Positions 16,403 to 25,224 are shown, numbered from the stretch's first letter. The stretch: 64,000 nt of DNA from Clostridium aceticum (GCF_001042715.1 NZ_CP009687.1:3773418-3837417), one strand, 5' to 3'. The notes: generated by a model from the sequence alone, not told the origin. A program made the numbers and translations.

Positions 16403-18193
16403 CTATTTTTTTATAATCGCTTTAAATGAACATTTATCTACACAAGCTCCACATTTAATACATTTATCTATATCAATAATATGTAGTTCTTTTCTTTCTC
16501 CTGTTATAGCATCTACTGGACAGGCCTTGGCACACAAAGTACATCCCTTACATTCTTCTGTTATGAAGTAATCAGTAAGAGCTTGACAAACTCCTGCTGG
16601 ACATTTCTTTTCATTTACATGGGCCTCATACTCATGTCTAAAGTATTTTAATGTTGATAACACAGGGTTTGGAGCAGTTTGACCCAATCCACATAAAGAG
16701 GAAGCCTTAATGTTTTTAGCAAGTCTTTCTAAATTATCAAGATCCTCCAATGTACCCTTGCCTTCGGTAATCTTGTCTAAGGTTTCTAACATTCTCTTTG
16801 TACCAACCCTACAAGGAGGACATTTTCCACAGGACTCTTCTACTGTAAAATCCAAGAAAAATCTTGCGATATCCACCATACAGTTATCTTCATCCATAAC
16901 AATCATTCCACCAGAACCCATCATAGATCCTAATGAAATTAAATTATCATAATCAATGGGAATGTCAATATGCTCTGCAGGAATACATCCTCCGGAAGGT
17001 CCTCCCGTTTGCACAGCTTTGAAGGCTTTTCCGTTTGGAATTCCTCCTCCTACTTCATAGATAACTTCTCTTAAGGTTGTTCCCATTGGAATTTCTAATA
17101 AACCAGTATTCTCAATTTTTCCACCAAGAGCAAATACTTTCGTTCCTTTGGACCTTTCTGTTCCGATTCCTGCAAACCAGTCAGCTCCTTTAAGGATAAT
17201 TTGCGGAATATTGGCATAAGTCTCAACATTATTCAACAAGGTTGGTTTTCCCCATACTCCCTTAATCGCTGGAAACGGTGGTCTTGGTTTTGGCATACCC
17301 CTTCTTCCCTCAACAGAGTTAAGCAAAGCTGTTTCCTCTCCACATACAAAGGCTCCTGCACCTAGTCTGATTTCCATATCAAAGTTAAAATCAGTTCCAA
17401 ATATATTTTTCCCCAATAAACCCTTTTCTCTGGCTTGATTAATTGCTATTTGAAGTCTTCTTACTGCTATAGGGTACTCCGCACGAATATATACATATCC
17501 TAAATCAGCACCTACTGCATAGGCAGCTATCGCCATCGCTTCAATAATAACATGAGGATCACCTTCTAAAACTGAACGATCCATAAATGCCCCTGGATCT
17601 CCTTCATCGGCATTACATGCTACATATTTTTGGTCTCCCTCTGCTTTAGCGGTAAACTCCCACTTTAATCCGGTTGGGAATCCTCCACCTCCACGACCTC
17701 TTATCCCTGATTTTTTTACTATATCAATAACATCCTCTGGCTTCATTTCTGTTAGGATCTTTGCTAAAGCCTGATAACCATCAACTGCTATGTACTCCTC
17801 TATTACCTCTGGATCAATCATTCCACAATTTCTTAAAGCAACCCTTTGTTGCTTTTTATAAAAACCTACTTCATCGATAGCTTTGATTGTATCTTCTTCC
17901 ACCGATTCCTTGTATAATAATTCCTTTACAATTCTTCCTTTTAATAAGTGTTCTACTGTAATTCGTTCTACATCCTCCAGCTTTATATGACTATAAAAAG
18001 CGCCCTCTGGATAAACGATAACAATAGGTCCCGCTTCACAAAGTCCAAAACATCCTGTTTTTACAACCTTTACTTCTTTTTGTAGATCATTTTCTTCTAT
18101 TAATGCTTCAAATTTTTCTAAAATTTTTAACGATTCTGATGAAGTACATCCCGTTCCTGCACACACCAGTACATGCGATCTAAATAAATCCAT
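16403..18193 (-). CDS. hydB: NuoF-like flavoprotein subunit HydB of the NAD-linked hydrogenase
   Basis: 596 residues. An N-terminal thioredoxin-like [2Fe-2S] domain (CAGTGCTSS, then TGCFGLCEAGP) is followed by the NuoF core with the NADH/FMN motif GRGGGGFPTGLKWEF and CNADEGDPGAFMDR. Then come an SLBB domain, a [4Fe-4S] site ESCGKCPPCRVGTKRML, and two C-terminal ferredoxin motifs (CKGCTLCAKACP and CIKCGACVDKC). This subunit oxidises or reduces NAD and is the proposed bifurcation site in HydABC enzymes. It lies 39 bp upstream of hydA. AAGGGGG precedes the ATG. Confidence 0.95.
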   Translation of the reverse strand: MDLFRSHVLVCAGTGCTSSESLKILEKFEALIEENDLQKEVKVVKTGCFGLCEAGPIVIVYPEGAFYSHIKLEDVERITVEHLLKGRIVKELLYKESVEEDTIKAIDEVGFYKKQQRVALRNCGMIDPEVIEEYIAVDGYQALAKILTEMKPEDVIDIVKKSGIRGRGGGGFPTGLKWEFTAKAEGDQKYVACNADEGDPGAFMDRSVLEGDPHVIIEAMAIAAYAVGADLGYVYIRAEYPIAVRRLQIAINQAREKGLLGKNIFGTDFNFDMEIRLGAGAFVCGEETALLNSVEGRRGMPKPRPPFPAIKGVWGKPTLLNNVETYANIPQIILKGADWFAGIGTERSKGTKVFALGGKIENTGLLEIPMGTTLREVIYEVGGGIPNGKAFKAVQTGGPSGGCIPAEHIDIPIDYDNLISLGSMMGSGGMIVMDEDNCMVDIARFFLDFTVEESCGKCPPCRVGTKRMLETLDKITEGKGTLEDLDNLERLAKNIKASSLCGLGQTAPNPVLSTLKYFRHEYEAHVNEKKCPAGVCQALTDYFITEECKGCTLCAKACPVDAITGERKELHIIDIDKCIKCGACVDKCSFKAIIKK

Positions 18194-18266
18194 TATTTAA
18201 CCCCCTTATCACGTTATTGACTTTCATTACAAAAGCTATATTCTGTTATAGGCCCCATAAAAACGA

Positions 18267-18635
18267 TTATTCTGCATAGGCTCCTATAGCATAGGCATCT
18301 ATAACCTTACCATTAACAATATGATCTACGATTACTCTCCTTGCCTTATCAGGTGTCATGTAAACATAAGTAACTTTTTCTTCATCCTCTTTATATACTT
18401 CCACAGTTGGCTCTAATCTACAGACGCCCTTGCAACCGGCTTGTGTAACCACTATATCACTTAGATTTCTGGCTTTTACTTCTTCTAATAAAGCCATTAA
18501 CACTGGTCTAGCACCTGCTGCAATGCCACAGGTCCCCATAAACACAACGATTCTAGTACCCTTTTTATCCCGTCTAAGATTTACTCTATCCAACGCCTCT
18601 TGACGAATTTTTTGTAATTCTGCAATCGATTTCAC
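18267..18635 (-). CDS. thioredoxin-like (2Fe-2S) ferredoxin-domain protein of the hydrogenase operon
   Basis: 122 residues starting at GTG with AAGGGGG 7 bp upstream. The fold resembles the N-terminal domain of HydB and NuoE-type ferredoxins, but only three cysteines are in the usual places (MGTCGIAAGA, AGCKGVC). The second Cys of the first pair is Ala. Proteins of this length commonly sit between the hydC- and hydB-like genes in Clostridia. It may be an accessory electron carrier or assembly factor; whether it holds a full cluster is uncertain. Confidence 0.85.
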   Translation of the reverse strand: MKSIAELQKIRQEALDRVNLRRDKKGTRIVVFMGTCGIAAGARPVLMALLEEVKARNLSDIVVTQAGCKGVCRLEPTVEVYKEDEEKVTYVYMTPDKARRVIVDHIVNGKVIDAYAIGAYAE

Positions 18636-18662
18636 TATATATCCCCCTTTCTTATACGCTAT

Positions 18663-19139
18663 TTACATATATTTTTCCATAATTTCAGGTATATCATCTA
18701 CTTTAAGTCTACCGTATACATCTTCATTGACAGTAATTACTGGAGCTAGACCACAGGCTCCTATACATCTGGTAGCCACCAAAGTGAACTTTCCATCAGT
18801 TGAAGTCATACCAGCCTTGGTATCAATCATTTGGCTTACTTTATCAATAATAGGCTGTGCCCCCTTTACATAACAGGCTGTTCCCAAACAAACTCCTATT
18901 ACATAATCACCCTGTGGCTCCAGAGAAAATTGAGAGTAGAAGGTTACTACTCCGTAAATTTCACTTAAGGGTACTTTAAGTGCTTCAGAGATTTTCTTTT
19001 GTACCTCTAATGATAGACATCCAAATATTTTTTGGCCTTCATGAAGTACAGGCATTAATGCTCCTTGCTTGTTTTTGTTTACATCAATAACTCTTTGCAA
19101 CTTTTCAAAATTTTCTTCAGTCAAAACATTTTTACCCAT
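18663..19139 (-). CDS. hydC: NuoE-like subunit HydC of the NAD-linked hydrogenase
   Basis: 158 residues, the length of NuoE/HoxE proteins. Four cysteines for a [2Fe-2S] cluster are in CLGTACYVKG and ATRCIGACGLAP. The N-terminal helical region carries YGVVTFYSQFSLEP, typical of the family. It pairs with HydB to pass electrons between NADH and the HydA clusters. It is the first gene of the operon, with AAGGAGG 6 bp before the ATG. Twin 62-bp operator-like modules lie 200-390 bp upstream. Confidence 0.93.
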   Translation of the reverse strand: MGKNVLTEENFEKLQRVIDVNKNKQGALMPVLHEGQKIFGCLSLEVQKKISEALKVPLSEIYGVVTFYSQFSLEPQGDYVIGVCLGTACYVKGAQPIIDKVSQMIDTKAGMTSTDGKFTLVATRCIGACGLAPVITVNEDVYGRLKVDDIPEIMEKYM

Positions 19140-19282
19140 AATGCGCCTCCTTTTTTGTATTTATTATTTTATATTTGAGCAAAATCTCTCTAAAAGAAAA
19201 CCTTGATTTAAACTCAAATTAAAATCCATATCTTCACTTCAGTTTCAACTAAACAACGCTACATTTGATTTTTTAGCTTTGC

Positions 19283-19301
19283 AAGTATTTTAGTAATACT
19301 T
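19283..19301. promoter_or_regulatory. small palindrome in the hydrogenase upstream region
   Basis: AAGTATT-TTAGT-AATACTT, a 7-bp perfect inverted repeat between hydC and the twin modules. Operator or hairpin; function unknown. Confidence 0.35.
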
Positions 19302-19345
19302 CTTTTATACTTTAATATTAAGTAGCCATACATTAAGGACTGTGT

Positions 19346-19407
19346 AATGATTGTGATGAGATAATAAGTGCTAATTAAGAATAATTATGTTAAAATTTTA
19401 ACTATCA
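19346..19407 (-). promoter_or_regulatory. 62-bp operator module with Rex-like palindrome, copy 1
   Basis: 58 of 62 bases match copy 2. The module ends in TGTTAAAATTTTAACT (19388-19403), close to the Rex operator TTGTTAA-N4-TTAACAA. Rex is an NADH/NAD-sensing repressor that controls fermentative and hydrogenase genes in Clostridia and Thermotoga. Assigning this site to the divergent hydrogenase operon is inference. Confidence 0.6.
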
Positions 19408-19464
19408 GTTCGCATTGTGTCGAAACCTGTAACTATGTAAATAATTATGTCTTGGGATTTATAC

Positions 19465-19526
19465 AATAATTATGATGAGATAATAAGTGCTAATTAATAA
19501 TGATTATGTTAAAATTTTAACTATCA
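19465..19526 (-). promoter_or_regulatory. 62-bp operator module with Rex-like palindrome, copy 2
   Basis: Repeats copy 1 at an offset of exactly 119 bp. The Rex-like palindrome is at 19507-19522. Shared left part GATGAGATAATAAGTGCTAA may hold promoter elements. The 609-bp gap 19140-19748 contains no gene I can support. Confidence 0.6.
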
Positions 19527-19682
19527 TTATTATACTTATAGGTAAATTCACTGGATGTACCCTTATTATACCTTTTCTAAACCGTTCTTTCAATAGCAAA
19601 AAAAAATATTTTAATTTTATACTTAACTAGTGTCTTCTTTGAAGAAAGATGATAAGCAAATAGAACCTATTCTCTCTATTGG

Positions 19683-19718
19683 AATATACTGTAGTATACT
19701 ATAGTACCATAGTATATT
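19683..19718 (+). promoter_or_regulatory. 36-bp imperfect palindrome upstream of the LysM gene
   Basis: Arms AATATACT (19683-19690) and AGTATATT (19711-19718) with partly complementary interior. It also contains CATAGTATA (19708-19716), which resembles the -10 of sporulation sigma factors SigE/SigK. A matching -35 at the expected spacing is not clear. Confidence 0.35.
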
Positions 19719-19748
19719 GTAAATATCTTATAAAGGAGGCAATTAAGT

Positions 19749-20522
19749 ATGTATTATATGTATTATAGCCAGGCACCATGTCCCCCTGGAACAACACCTT
19801 ATATCATCCAAGCAGGTGATACCTTCTATAGACTAGCTATTCGGTTTAATACAACTATTCAAGCTCTTATCGCAGCAAATCCTACTGTCAACCCAAACAT
19901 GTTGATGATTGGACAACAAATTTGTATTCCAACCGCTACACCTCCCACTACTTGTCCAGCAGGAACAACCCCTTATACCATCAGAGCTGGAGATACTTTC
20001 TATAATATAGCTAGAACCTATAATATATCTTTAGACGCTTTGCTGGCTGCTAATCCTGGTGTGGATCCTGACAGATTGTTTATCGGACAAATAATTTGTA
20101 TACCAGGACCTACCCCACCCCCTACTCCTGTATGTCCTACCTTAAGAGTAGGTAGTAGAGGTGATTCTGTACGACAACTTCAACAACTATTAAAAGATGC
20201 TGGTTTTGATCCAGGACCTATTGACGGCATTTTCGGCTCTAAGACACAAGCAGCAGTTATAGCATTCCAAGCCAGCAAAGGTCTTACTCAAGATGGAGTA
20301 GTAGGCATTAGGACATGGACTGCACTTGGAGTAGATTGTACTACGCCACCACCAACCACTTGCCCTACTGGCACAACTGCCTATACCATACGTTCAGGAG
20401 ATACTTTCTACAATCTTGCTATCAGATACAACACAACCGTAGAAGCAATTAGAAGAGCGAATCCAACTGTAAATCCAGACGCTTTAAGAATCGGTCAAAT
20501 AATTTGTATACCTGTATCATAA
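19749..20522 (+). CDS. LysM and peptidoglycan-binding domain protein
   Basis: 257 residues built from three LysM repeats (about 12-60, 68-118, 205-256) and one PG_binding_1 domain (about 130-197) between the second and third, joined by Pro/Thr-rich linkers. Each LysM opens like CPxGTTxYxIxxGDTFYxLA and closes with IGQxICIP. There is no signal peptide and no catalytic domain. Such proteins in spore formers bind cortex or cell-wall glycan, for example as spore-coat anchors. AAGGAGG lies 9 bp before the ATG. A 36-bp imperfect palindrome occupies the promoter region. Confidence 0.9.
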   Translation: MYYMYYSQAPCPPGTTPYIIQAGDTFYRLAIRFNTTIQALIAANPTVNPNMLMIGQQICIPTATPPTTCPAGTTPYTIRAGDTFYNIARTYNISLDALLAANPGVDPDRLFIGQIICIPGPTPPPTPVCPTLRVGSRGDSVRQLQQLLKDAGFDPGPIDGIFGSKTQAAVIAFQASKGLTQDGVVGIRTWTALGVDCTTPPPTTCPTGTTAYTIRSGDTFYNLAIRYNTTVEAIRRANPTVNPDALRIGQIICIPVS

Positions 20523-20615
20523 ATAAAAGCAACTGAATGAAAAATTTCTATATATTACTAAAACTTTAATCTATAGCTTAGTGTAGAAAAATTATTAATA
20601 AAGTAAAAATTTAGA

Positions 20616-20652
20616 TACGTAAGGACTCTTATCAGCTAAGAGTCCTTACGTA
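20616..20652. terminator. bidirectional terminator between convergent genes
   Basis: Perfect 16-bp stem TACGTAAGGACTCTTA with its complement and a 5-nt loop. T-rich sequence follows on both sides. It serves the LysM gene and the convergent 54-codon gene. Confidence 0.8.
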
Positions 20653-20653
20653 C

Positions 20654-20818
20654 TTATGACTTTTTCTTATTTTTATTTACATGTTTTTTTTCTGTAATTA
20701 ACTTTTTATTATTCAGCATATCTTCATTATCAATAGCACCTATGTCACCGGCTAATTCATAGTTCATCTCGTTAAAGAAGTTTTTATCAAGACTTTTTTT
20801 AGCTTCTTTCTTTTTCAT
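20654..20818 (-). CDS. small lysine-rich protein (54 aa)
   Basis: A 54-residue reading frame with AGAAGAGGTGATTAAG ahead of the ATG. The core NEMNYELAGDIGAIDNEDM is flanked by lysine-rich ends. The NYELAGDIGAI stretch recalls the short helix of small acid-soluble spore proteins, but the rest does not match, so no family is assigned. It is small, basic and probably cytosolic. Its stop lies 2 bp from a strong terminator hairpin. Confidence 0.6.
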   Translation of the reverse strand: MKKKEAKKSLDKNFFNEMNYELAGDIGAIDNEDMLNNKKLITEKKHVNKNKKKS

Positions 20819-20896
20819 CTTAATCACCTCTTCTTTATTTTTCGTCTAATGTGTTGTAGCATACCAGGTAATTTTAGGGATAGATATACGATTTAC

Positions 20897-22759
20897 TTAA
20901 TCACATTCATGAATAGAGTATATATCTGAAAACTCGATGCTTATTCTTTCCGCTGTATTATTAACGTAAACAGCTTCATTACATAATGCTATATCTTTCT
21001 CCCTCAATTTATTTGCAGGAAGTTCTATAGTAAATTCTGTTCCTACTCCCAATTGGCTTTTGACAGTGATGGTTCCCTTTTGCATTTCCACTAATGCTTT
21101 TACAAGAGATAATCCTATTCCGCTACCTTCATTTTTCCTGCTTAATGAGGTGTCTACCTGCCTAAAACGTTCAAATATAGTTTCCAGCTGCTCTTCGGGA
21201 ATTCCTATACCAGTGTCTTTTACAGATATCACCACACCCTTCTGTCCATGGTAAATGTTTATGAAAATACTCCCTTTTCTTTCTGTAAATTTTATAGCAT
21301 TAGAAAGAAGATTTAAGATGATTCTCTCAATAAAATCAGGATCGCATGCAATAACCTTTTCCTCTACTTCTGTATCAAATACTATCATTATTTCTTTGGT
21401 TTCAGCGTACTTAGTAACTGACATGGTGATTTCTTCCACAAGAGCCACAATATTATAATTTCTAAGCCTTATCTTCAAGTATCCTCCATCATACCGACTC
21501 ATATCAATAAGATTATTGATTAATCTTGAAAGCCTATAACAGTTTTGCTTTATTGTTTTTGTAAACTTTTGCATTTCAGTTTTACATAAACTCTCCTGCT
21601 TGTCATCTTGCTTTATGATAAGCAATTGTACAGCAGCGAAGATCACATTAATAGGTGTTTTAAGTTCATGAGATAAATTAGAAAAAAACTGAGTTTTAAA
21701 TTTATCATATTGTTGGATTTCTCCTGCCATATAATCAAATACTTGAGCCGTCACTGCTATCTCATCTCTGCCAGTCACATTTGTTCTCACCGAGTAATCC
21801 CCACCGGCCAAGGTATAAGCAGCATCCTTTAACCTAGTCATGGGATGTAAAATACGATTTCCCAATAAAATAGCTCCTCCTATAGAAAGTAAAGAGACTA
21901 TCGTCAAAATAATTGTTGAGTTTCTAGCTTGATTATGGTATTCTTTCAAAACCACATCAAGATTGGAGCTAACAACACATACCCACCCAATTTCTTTTAT
22001 TGGATAAGCTACACGTATCCTTAAAGTACCATCGATTTCCGACCTATAGTTTGTTGTTTTAACCACTTCTCCTCCTAAAGCCTGCCAAGCAGTAGAATGA
22101 TCTGCTATTGCCTGTATCCCGCAAATTTCTACATTAGGATCACTGCAATAAACTATATTTCCACGGGTATCAATAAAGGTAAATCTACTGCCTTCATCAA
22201 ATAAAAAGCTTGGGAACCTCGACTGTAGTTTCTCTATATCCACTACTGATACAATAACCCCTATGAGTTCTTCATCCCTCTTTATCCCTGTAGCCACTGG
22301 TAAAACAAGTTCTCCTCTAGAGTTTACTACCAAATCAGAAATAACATTTTCTTCTCCTTTTAATACTCTTTGAAAGTAGTTACGTTCTCTAAGTACTAAG
22401 CCTATATCCTCGTGAGCTGAACTTGCTAAAATAGTTCCATTTAAGTTTAAAAAGTGCATTTTAGCAATAACTTTATTAGCAGATTGTATTTCTTCTAAAT
22501 CAAACTGTACTTCTTCTAATGTTGCACCTCTTTGAGAAGTAATAAACCTTGAAACGATTTCCTGTTGTACCCATACTTCTTCAATGTAACTTACAAAAAC
22601 TTTTGAAACCGCCTCCGCATATTCAACATTTGATAGGAGTTCTCTTTGCGTTTGACGTTTAAGCCCTTCAGAAATACCTACATACTGAAATATTATTAAT
22701 GGGATTAGTGCTATAAGTATCAAAGTCAATAATTTTATCCTAATACTCAAATACTTCAT
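20897..22759 (-). CDS. orphan membrane sensor histidine kinase, paralogue of the kinase at 3939
   Basis: 620 residues with the same plan as the first kinase: membrane helix (about 8-26), extracellular Cache domain, second helix (about 277-297), HAMP (about 298-350), HisKA with NLSHELKTPINVIF (His364), and an ATPase domain with NLLSNAIKFTERKG, DTGIGIPEE and GSGIGLSLV. The C-terminus contains ISIEFSDIY plus seven residues. No response regulator is adjacent. A structured repeat lies 107 bp upstream in its presumed 5' leader. It is probably a sporulation- or redox-type orphan kinase; the signal is unknown. Confidence 0.92.
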   Translation of the reverse strand: MKYLSIRIKLLTLILIALIPLIIFQYVGISEGLKRQTQRELLSNVEYAEAVSKVFVSYIEEVWVQQEIVSRFITSQRGATLEEVQFDLEEIQSANKVIAKMHFLNLNGTILASSAHEDIGLVLRERNYFQRVLKGEENVISDLVVNSRGELVLPVATGIKRDEELIGVIVSVVDIEKLQSRFPSFLFDEGSRFTFIDTRGNIVYCSDPNVEICGIQAIADHSTAWQALGGEVVKTTNYRSEIDGTLRIRVAYPIKEIGWVCVVSSNLDVVLKEYHNQARNSTIILTIVSLLSIGGAILLGNRILHPMTRLKDAAYTLAGGDYSVRTNVTGRDEIAVTAQVFDYMAGEIQQYDKFKTQFFSNLSHELKTPINVIFAAVQLLIIKQDDKQESLCKTEMQKFTKTIKQNCYRLSRLINNLIDMSRYDGGYLKIRLRNYNIVALVEEITMSVTKYAETKEIMIVFDTEVEEKVIACDPDFIERIILNLLSNAIKFTERKGSIFINIYHGQKGVVISVKDTGIGIPEEQLETIFERFRQVDTSLSRKNEGSGIGLSLVKALVEMQKGTITVKSQLGVGTEFTIELPANKLREKDIALCNEAVYVNNTAERISIEFSDIYSIHECD

Positions 22760-22797
22760 TTTTTCTCCCCCTAACTAAAGATACGCCTTCAGTGCTG

Positions 22798-22974
22798 TAG
22801 GTATATGCCAGTATCCTTTGATTAATATCGTTTTTATAACATTTTTATTATAGAAATACATCTATGAACTTTAATATCCTAAGGGCTACACTTGCAGTCC
22901 TTGGCTATGTTTTTGAGTCAAATCAAAACCATAACCTCTGAATATTAAAGTTCAAGCTTAAAGGCATGTACCTA
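22798..22974. repeat. structured three-way-junction element, copy E1
   Basis: Outer stem GAACTTTAATAT / ATATTAAAGTTC (22866-22877 and 22942-22953), then hairpin AAGGGCT-ACACTTGC-AGTCCTT, then a 14-position stem with two mismatches (GGCTATG...CATAACC). A further inverted pair TAGGTATATGCC / GGCATGTACCTA brackets the whole (22798-22974). Shared sequence CTAAGGGCTACA and the same fold occur at 34534-34617. The rest of 22760-23470 holds the promoter, operator and terminator listed below. Confidence 0.6.
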
Positions 22975-23075
22975 TATTATCATGATTATAGCACATTTTA
23001 TCTTTTCCATATATTACTATATACCTTTGTCGAAAAGTTTTTGTCTATAGTGCAGTTTTCTTTAGATTTTTACAT

Positions 23076-23103
23076 AAAAAAAAAGCCACATATCCTGTGA
23101 CTT
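23076..23103 (-). terminator. intrinsic terminator of an unassigned minus-strand transcript
   Basis: On the minus strand AAGTCACA-GGATA-TGTGGCTT followed by nine T. No recognised gene ends here. It would close a transcript starting at the promoter at 23377-23406. Confidence 0.65.
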
Positions 23104-23356
23104 CAAACAAATTAAAGAGGGTTTTATTTATATCAACGGACAAGTGCTCCATTTAGTATTATGATACGCCACTAAATCCTTATTGATATCAAAATATTAG
23201 TAAATAAAAACTCAAGTAACACTATGTAACTTTTTTATATAATCAGCAAATCCCCTAAAAATAAAACATTATCTTTAATTATTTTTATCTCTATCCTCTT
23301 TGAAACCAAGTAAGATATATCTCATAAATTTAATTCTAAATTTTGTCATACATCTT

Positions 23357-23398
23357 ACATACCTTAGTATGTTATTATATTAACATACTAAGGTATGT
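23357..23398. promoter_or_regulatory. 42-bp perfect palindrome, likely TetR-family operator
   Basis: Two perfect 18-bp arms, ACATACCTTAGTATGTTA and its complement, separated by TTATAT. Each arm itself contains a CATAC-N4-GTATG half-operator, so two repressor dimers could bind. It lies about 70 bp upstream of the TetR-family gene and covers the -10 of a divergent promoter. Confidence 0.75.
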
Positions 23399-23406
23399 AA
23401 AGTCAA
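23377..23406 (-). promoter_or_regulatory. divergent promoter under the TetR-type operator
   Basis: On the minus strand TTGACT (23401-23406), 18-bp spacer, TAATAT (23377-23382). It points away from the tetR gene into 250 bp with no intact gene, up to the terminator at 23076-23103. Confidence 0.55.
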
Positions 23407-23470
23407 CCCTTTATTTTTTAAAACATAATTGTTATAATAATCTTAAAATATAAAGGGAATGGTAAGTTTT

Positions 23471-24076
23471 ATGGAGAGTACACATAAAAAACTTCGCAGG
23501 GATCAAGCAATTAATACAAAAAAAATTTTACTAGATAAGGCCTTCTATCTGTTTCAAAAAAAAGGATATGATAACATTACTGTTGAGCAAATTTGTAATG
23601 AATTGGGATTGACAAAAGGAGCATTTTACTACCATTTTAAATCTAAGGCTGATATTGTTAGGAGAAAATTTAGACTAACTGAGGGAAATTTATTAGAGAT
23701 CTATAGTAATACTTTGGAGTCACCTCCTGATGTGCAGCTTCGCAGTATATTTGATTATTATATAAATTATTTTCAGAAAAATGCACTAGATGAAATCAAG
23801 ATATTTTTAAAGATTCAAATAGAGAACCATTATAAAAATTTTTCTATCACTAGCGTTTTTCAGAAAAACGTTCTAACAAATATTATTCAAGAAGGACAAA
23901 GGATTGGTTATTTTAAAAAAAATCTAGATAGTCAAGAAACTGCAAAGTTTATATTGACCTATGTATATGGTTTGTTACTAGAATGGTGTGCCTATGACGG
24001 TGAGTTTCAACTAGAAGCTGCTCTAAATGACTTTTATGAAAAGTATTTAAAGGAAGTACTATTTATTAAAAAATAA
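23471..24076 (+). CDS. TetR/AcrR-family transcriptional regulator
   Basis: 201 residues from ATG 23471. The ATG at 23459 touches its only purine-rich site (AAAGGGA), so the later start is preferred, though not certain. The N-terminal helix-turn-helix reads NITVEQICNELGLTKGAFYY and HFKSKADI, typical of TetR. The C-terminal ligand domain is helical and divergent. It probably represses its own gene and the divergent transcript through the 42-bp palindrome. The inducer is unknown; no efflux pump gene is adjacent. Confidence 0.9.
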   Translation: MESTHKKLRRDQAINTKKILLDKAFYLFQKKGYDNITVEQICNELGLTKGAFYYHFKSKADIVRRKFRLTEGNLLEIYSNTLESPPDVQLRSIFDYYINYFQKNALDEIKIFLKIQIENHYKNFSITSVFQKNVLTNIIQEGQRIGYFKKNLDSQETAKFILTYVYGLLLEWCAYDGEFQLEAALNDFYEKYLKEVLFIKK

Positions 24077-24100
24077 ATAAAGAACCCTTCTTTACTTTTA

Positions 24101-24145
24101 GACAAAATCTACCTTATTACGTTCTTCAAGGAAGATTTTGTTCTT
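24101..24145 (+). terminator. terminator after the TetR-family gene
   Basis: ACAAAATCT-A-CCTT paired with AAGG-A-AGATTTTGT, followed by TCTTTTATTT; 25 bp past the stop. Confidence 0.7.
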
Positions 24146-24292
24146 TTATTTGCTATTTACTATATAATCTAGTAAAATGTGAAGAGAGACTCTGTAACTA
24201 GTTTATAGAATATTTATTGATTAATTGCTCACTATACTATAAAGAACAATTTTATGATCGCACATCTATATGCAGTTAAGAAAATTTATAAC

Positions 24293-24320
24293 TTGACAAT
24301 AAAAATATATGTTTTATAAT
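24293..24320 (+). promoter_or_regulatory. promoter of speD
   Basis: TTGACA (24293-24298), 16-bp spacer, TATAAT (24315-24320), 35 bp before the start codon. Confidence 0.75.
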
Positions 24321-24354
24321 TTTCTAAGAATACCATTAGAAAAGAGGAATATCA

Positions 24355-25176
24355 TTGCCAAAAATAAATGAAAACAAGTTAAGATTATATGGATTTAATA
24401 ATTTAACTAAATCCTTGAGCTTCAATATTTATGATATTTGTTATACAAAAACTGAAGAGGATAGAAAAAAGTATATTGAGTATATTGATGAGCAATATAA
24501 TTCTGAAAGATTAACAAAAATTTTAAAGACTGTTACAGAGTCTATTGGTGCTAGTGTACTAAATATCGCTAAGCAGGACTATGACCCTCAAGGTGCTAGT
24601 GTTACGCTATTAATTTCTGAAGAGGAAGTTCCTCTGTATGTGTTAGACCCTTCTTGTAATAGAGGTGTATTAACTCCATGTCGTGAAAACATAGTAGGGC
24701 ACTTAGACAAGAGTCATGTAACTGTCCATACTTACCCTGAGAGTCATCCTGAAAATAATATCAGTACCTTTAGAGTAGATATTGATGTATCCACCTGCGG
24801 TACGATTTCACCCTTAAAGGCTTTAAATTATCTGATAAGCAGCTTTGATTCTGATATTATTACAATCGATTACAGAGTAAGAGGCTTTACAAGAGATATT
24901 GAAGGAAACAAGCACTATATTGATCATAAAATTAGTTCCGTTCAAGATTATATTGCTAGAGGAACCATAGATAGGTATAGCCTAATCGATATGAATATCT
25001 ATCAATCAAATATTTTTCATACGAAAATGAAGATCAAGGATATTGATCTTGATAATTACTTATTCGAGATATCCGAGGCAGATCTTTGTGAAGAAGAAAA
25101 AAGAGAGATTTTTGAGAAACTAAATCAAGAAATGACAGAAATATTTTATGGTATCAACATTAACAACAGTAATTAA
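24355..25176 (+). CDS. speD: S-adenosylmethionine decarboxylase proenzyme SpeD
   Basis: 273 residues, the long enterobacterial-type SpeD. The start is TTG with AGAGGA 6 bp upstream. The self-cleavage site lies in [18 protein letters not shown], so Ser120 should become the pyruvoyl group. The catalytic Cys is in [18 protein letters not shown] (Cys148), followed by [12 protein letters not shown] and NIFHTKM. It makes decarboxylated SAM, the aminopropyl donor for spermidine. No speE follows; the gene has its own promoter and terminator. Confidence 0.95.
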   Translation: MPKINENKLRLYGFNNLTKSLSFNIYDICYTKTEEDRKKYIEYIDEQYNSERLTKILKTVTESIGASVLNIAKQDYDPQGASVTLLISEEEVPLYVLDPSCNRGVLTPCRENIVGHLDKSHVTVHTYPESHPENNISTFRVDIDVSTCGTISPLKALNYLISSFDSDIITIDYRVRGFTRDIEGNKHYIDHKISSVQDYIARGTIDRYSLIDMNIYQSNIFHTKMKIKDIDLDNYLFEISEADLCEEEKREIFEKLNQEMTEIFYGININNSN

Positions 25177-25193
25177 AACCTTTATACAACAAC

Positions 25194-25224
25194 GAGAAGG
25201 CCTACACTAATTGTAGGCCTTCTC
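25194..25224 (+). terminator. terminator after speD
   Basis: Perfect 13-bp stem GAGAAGGCCTACA and its complement with a 5-nt loop. Confidence 0.8.
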
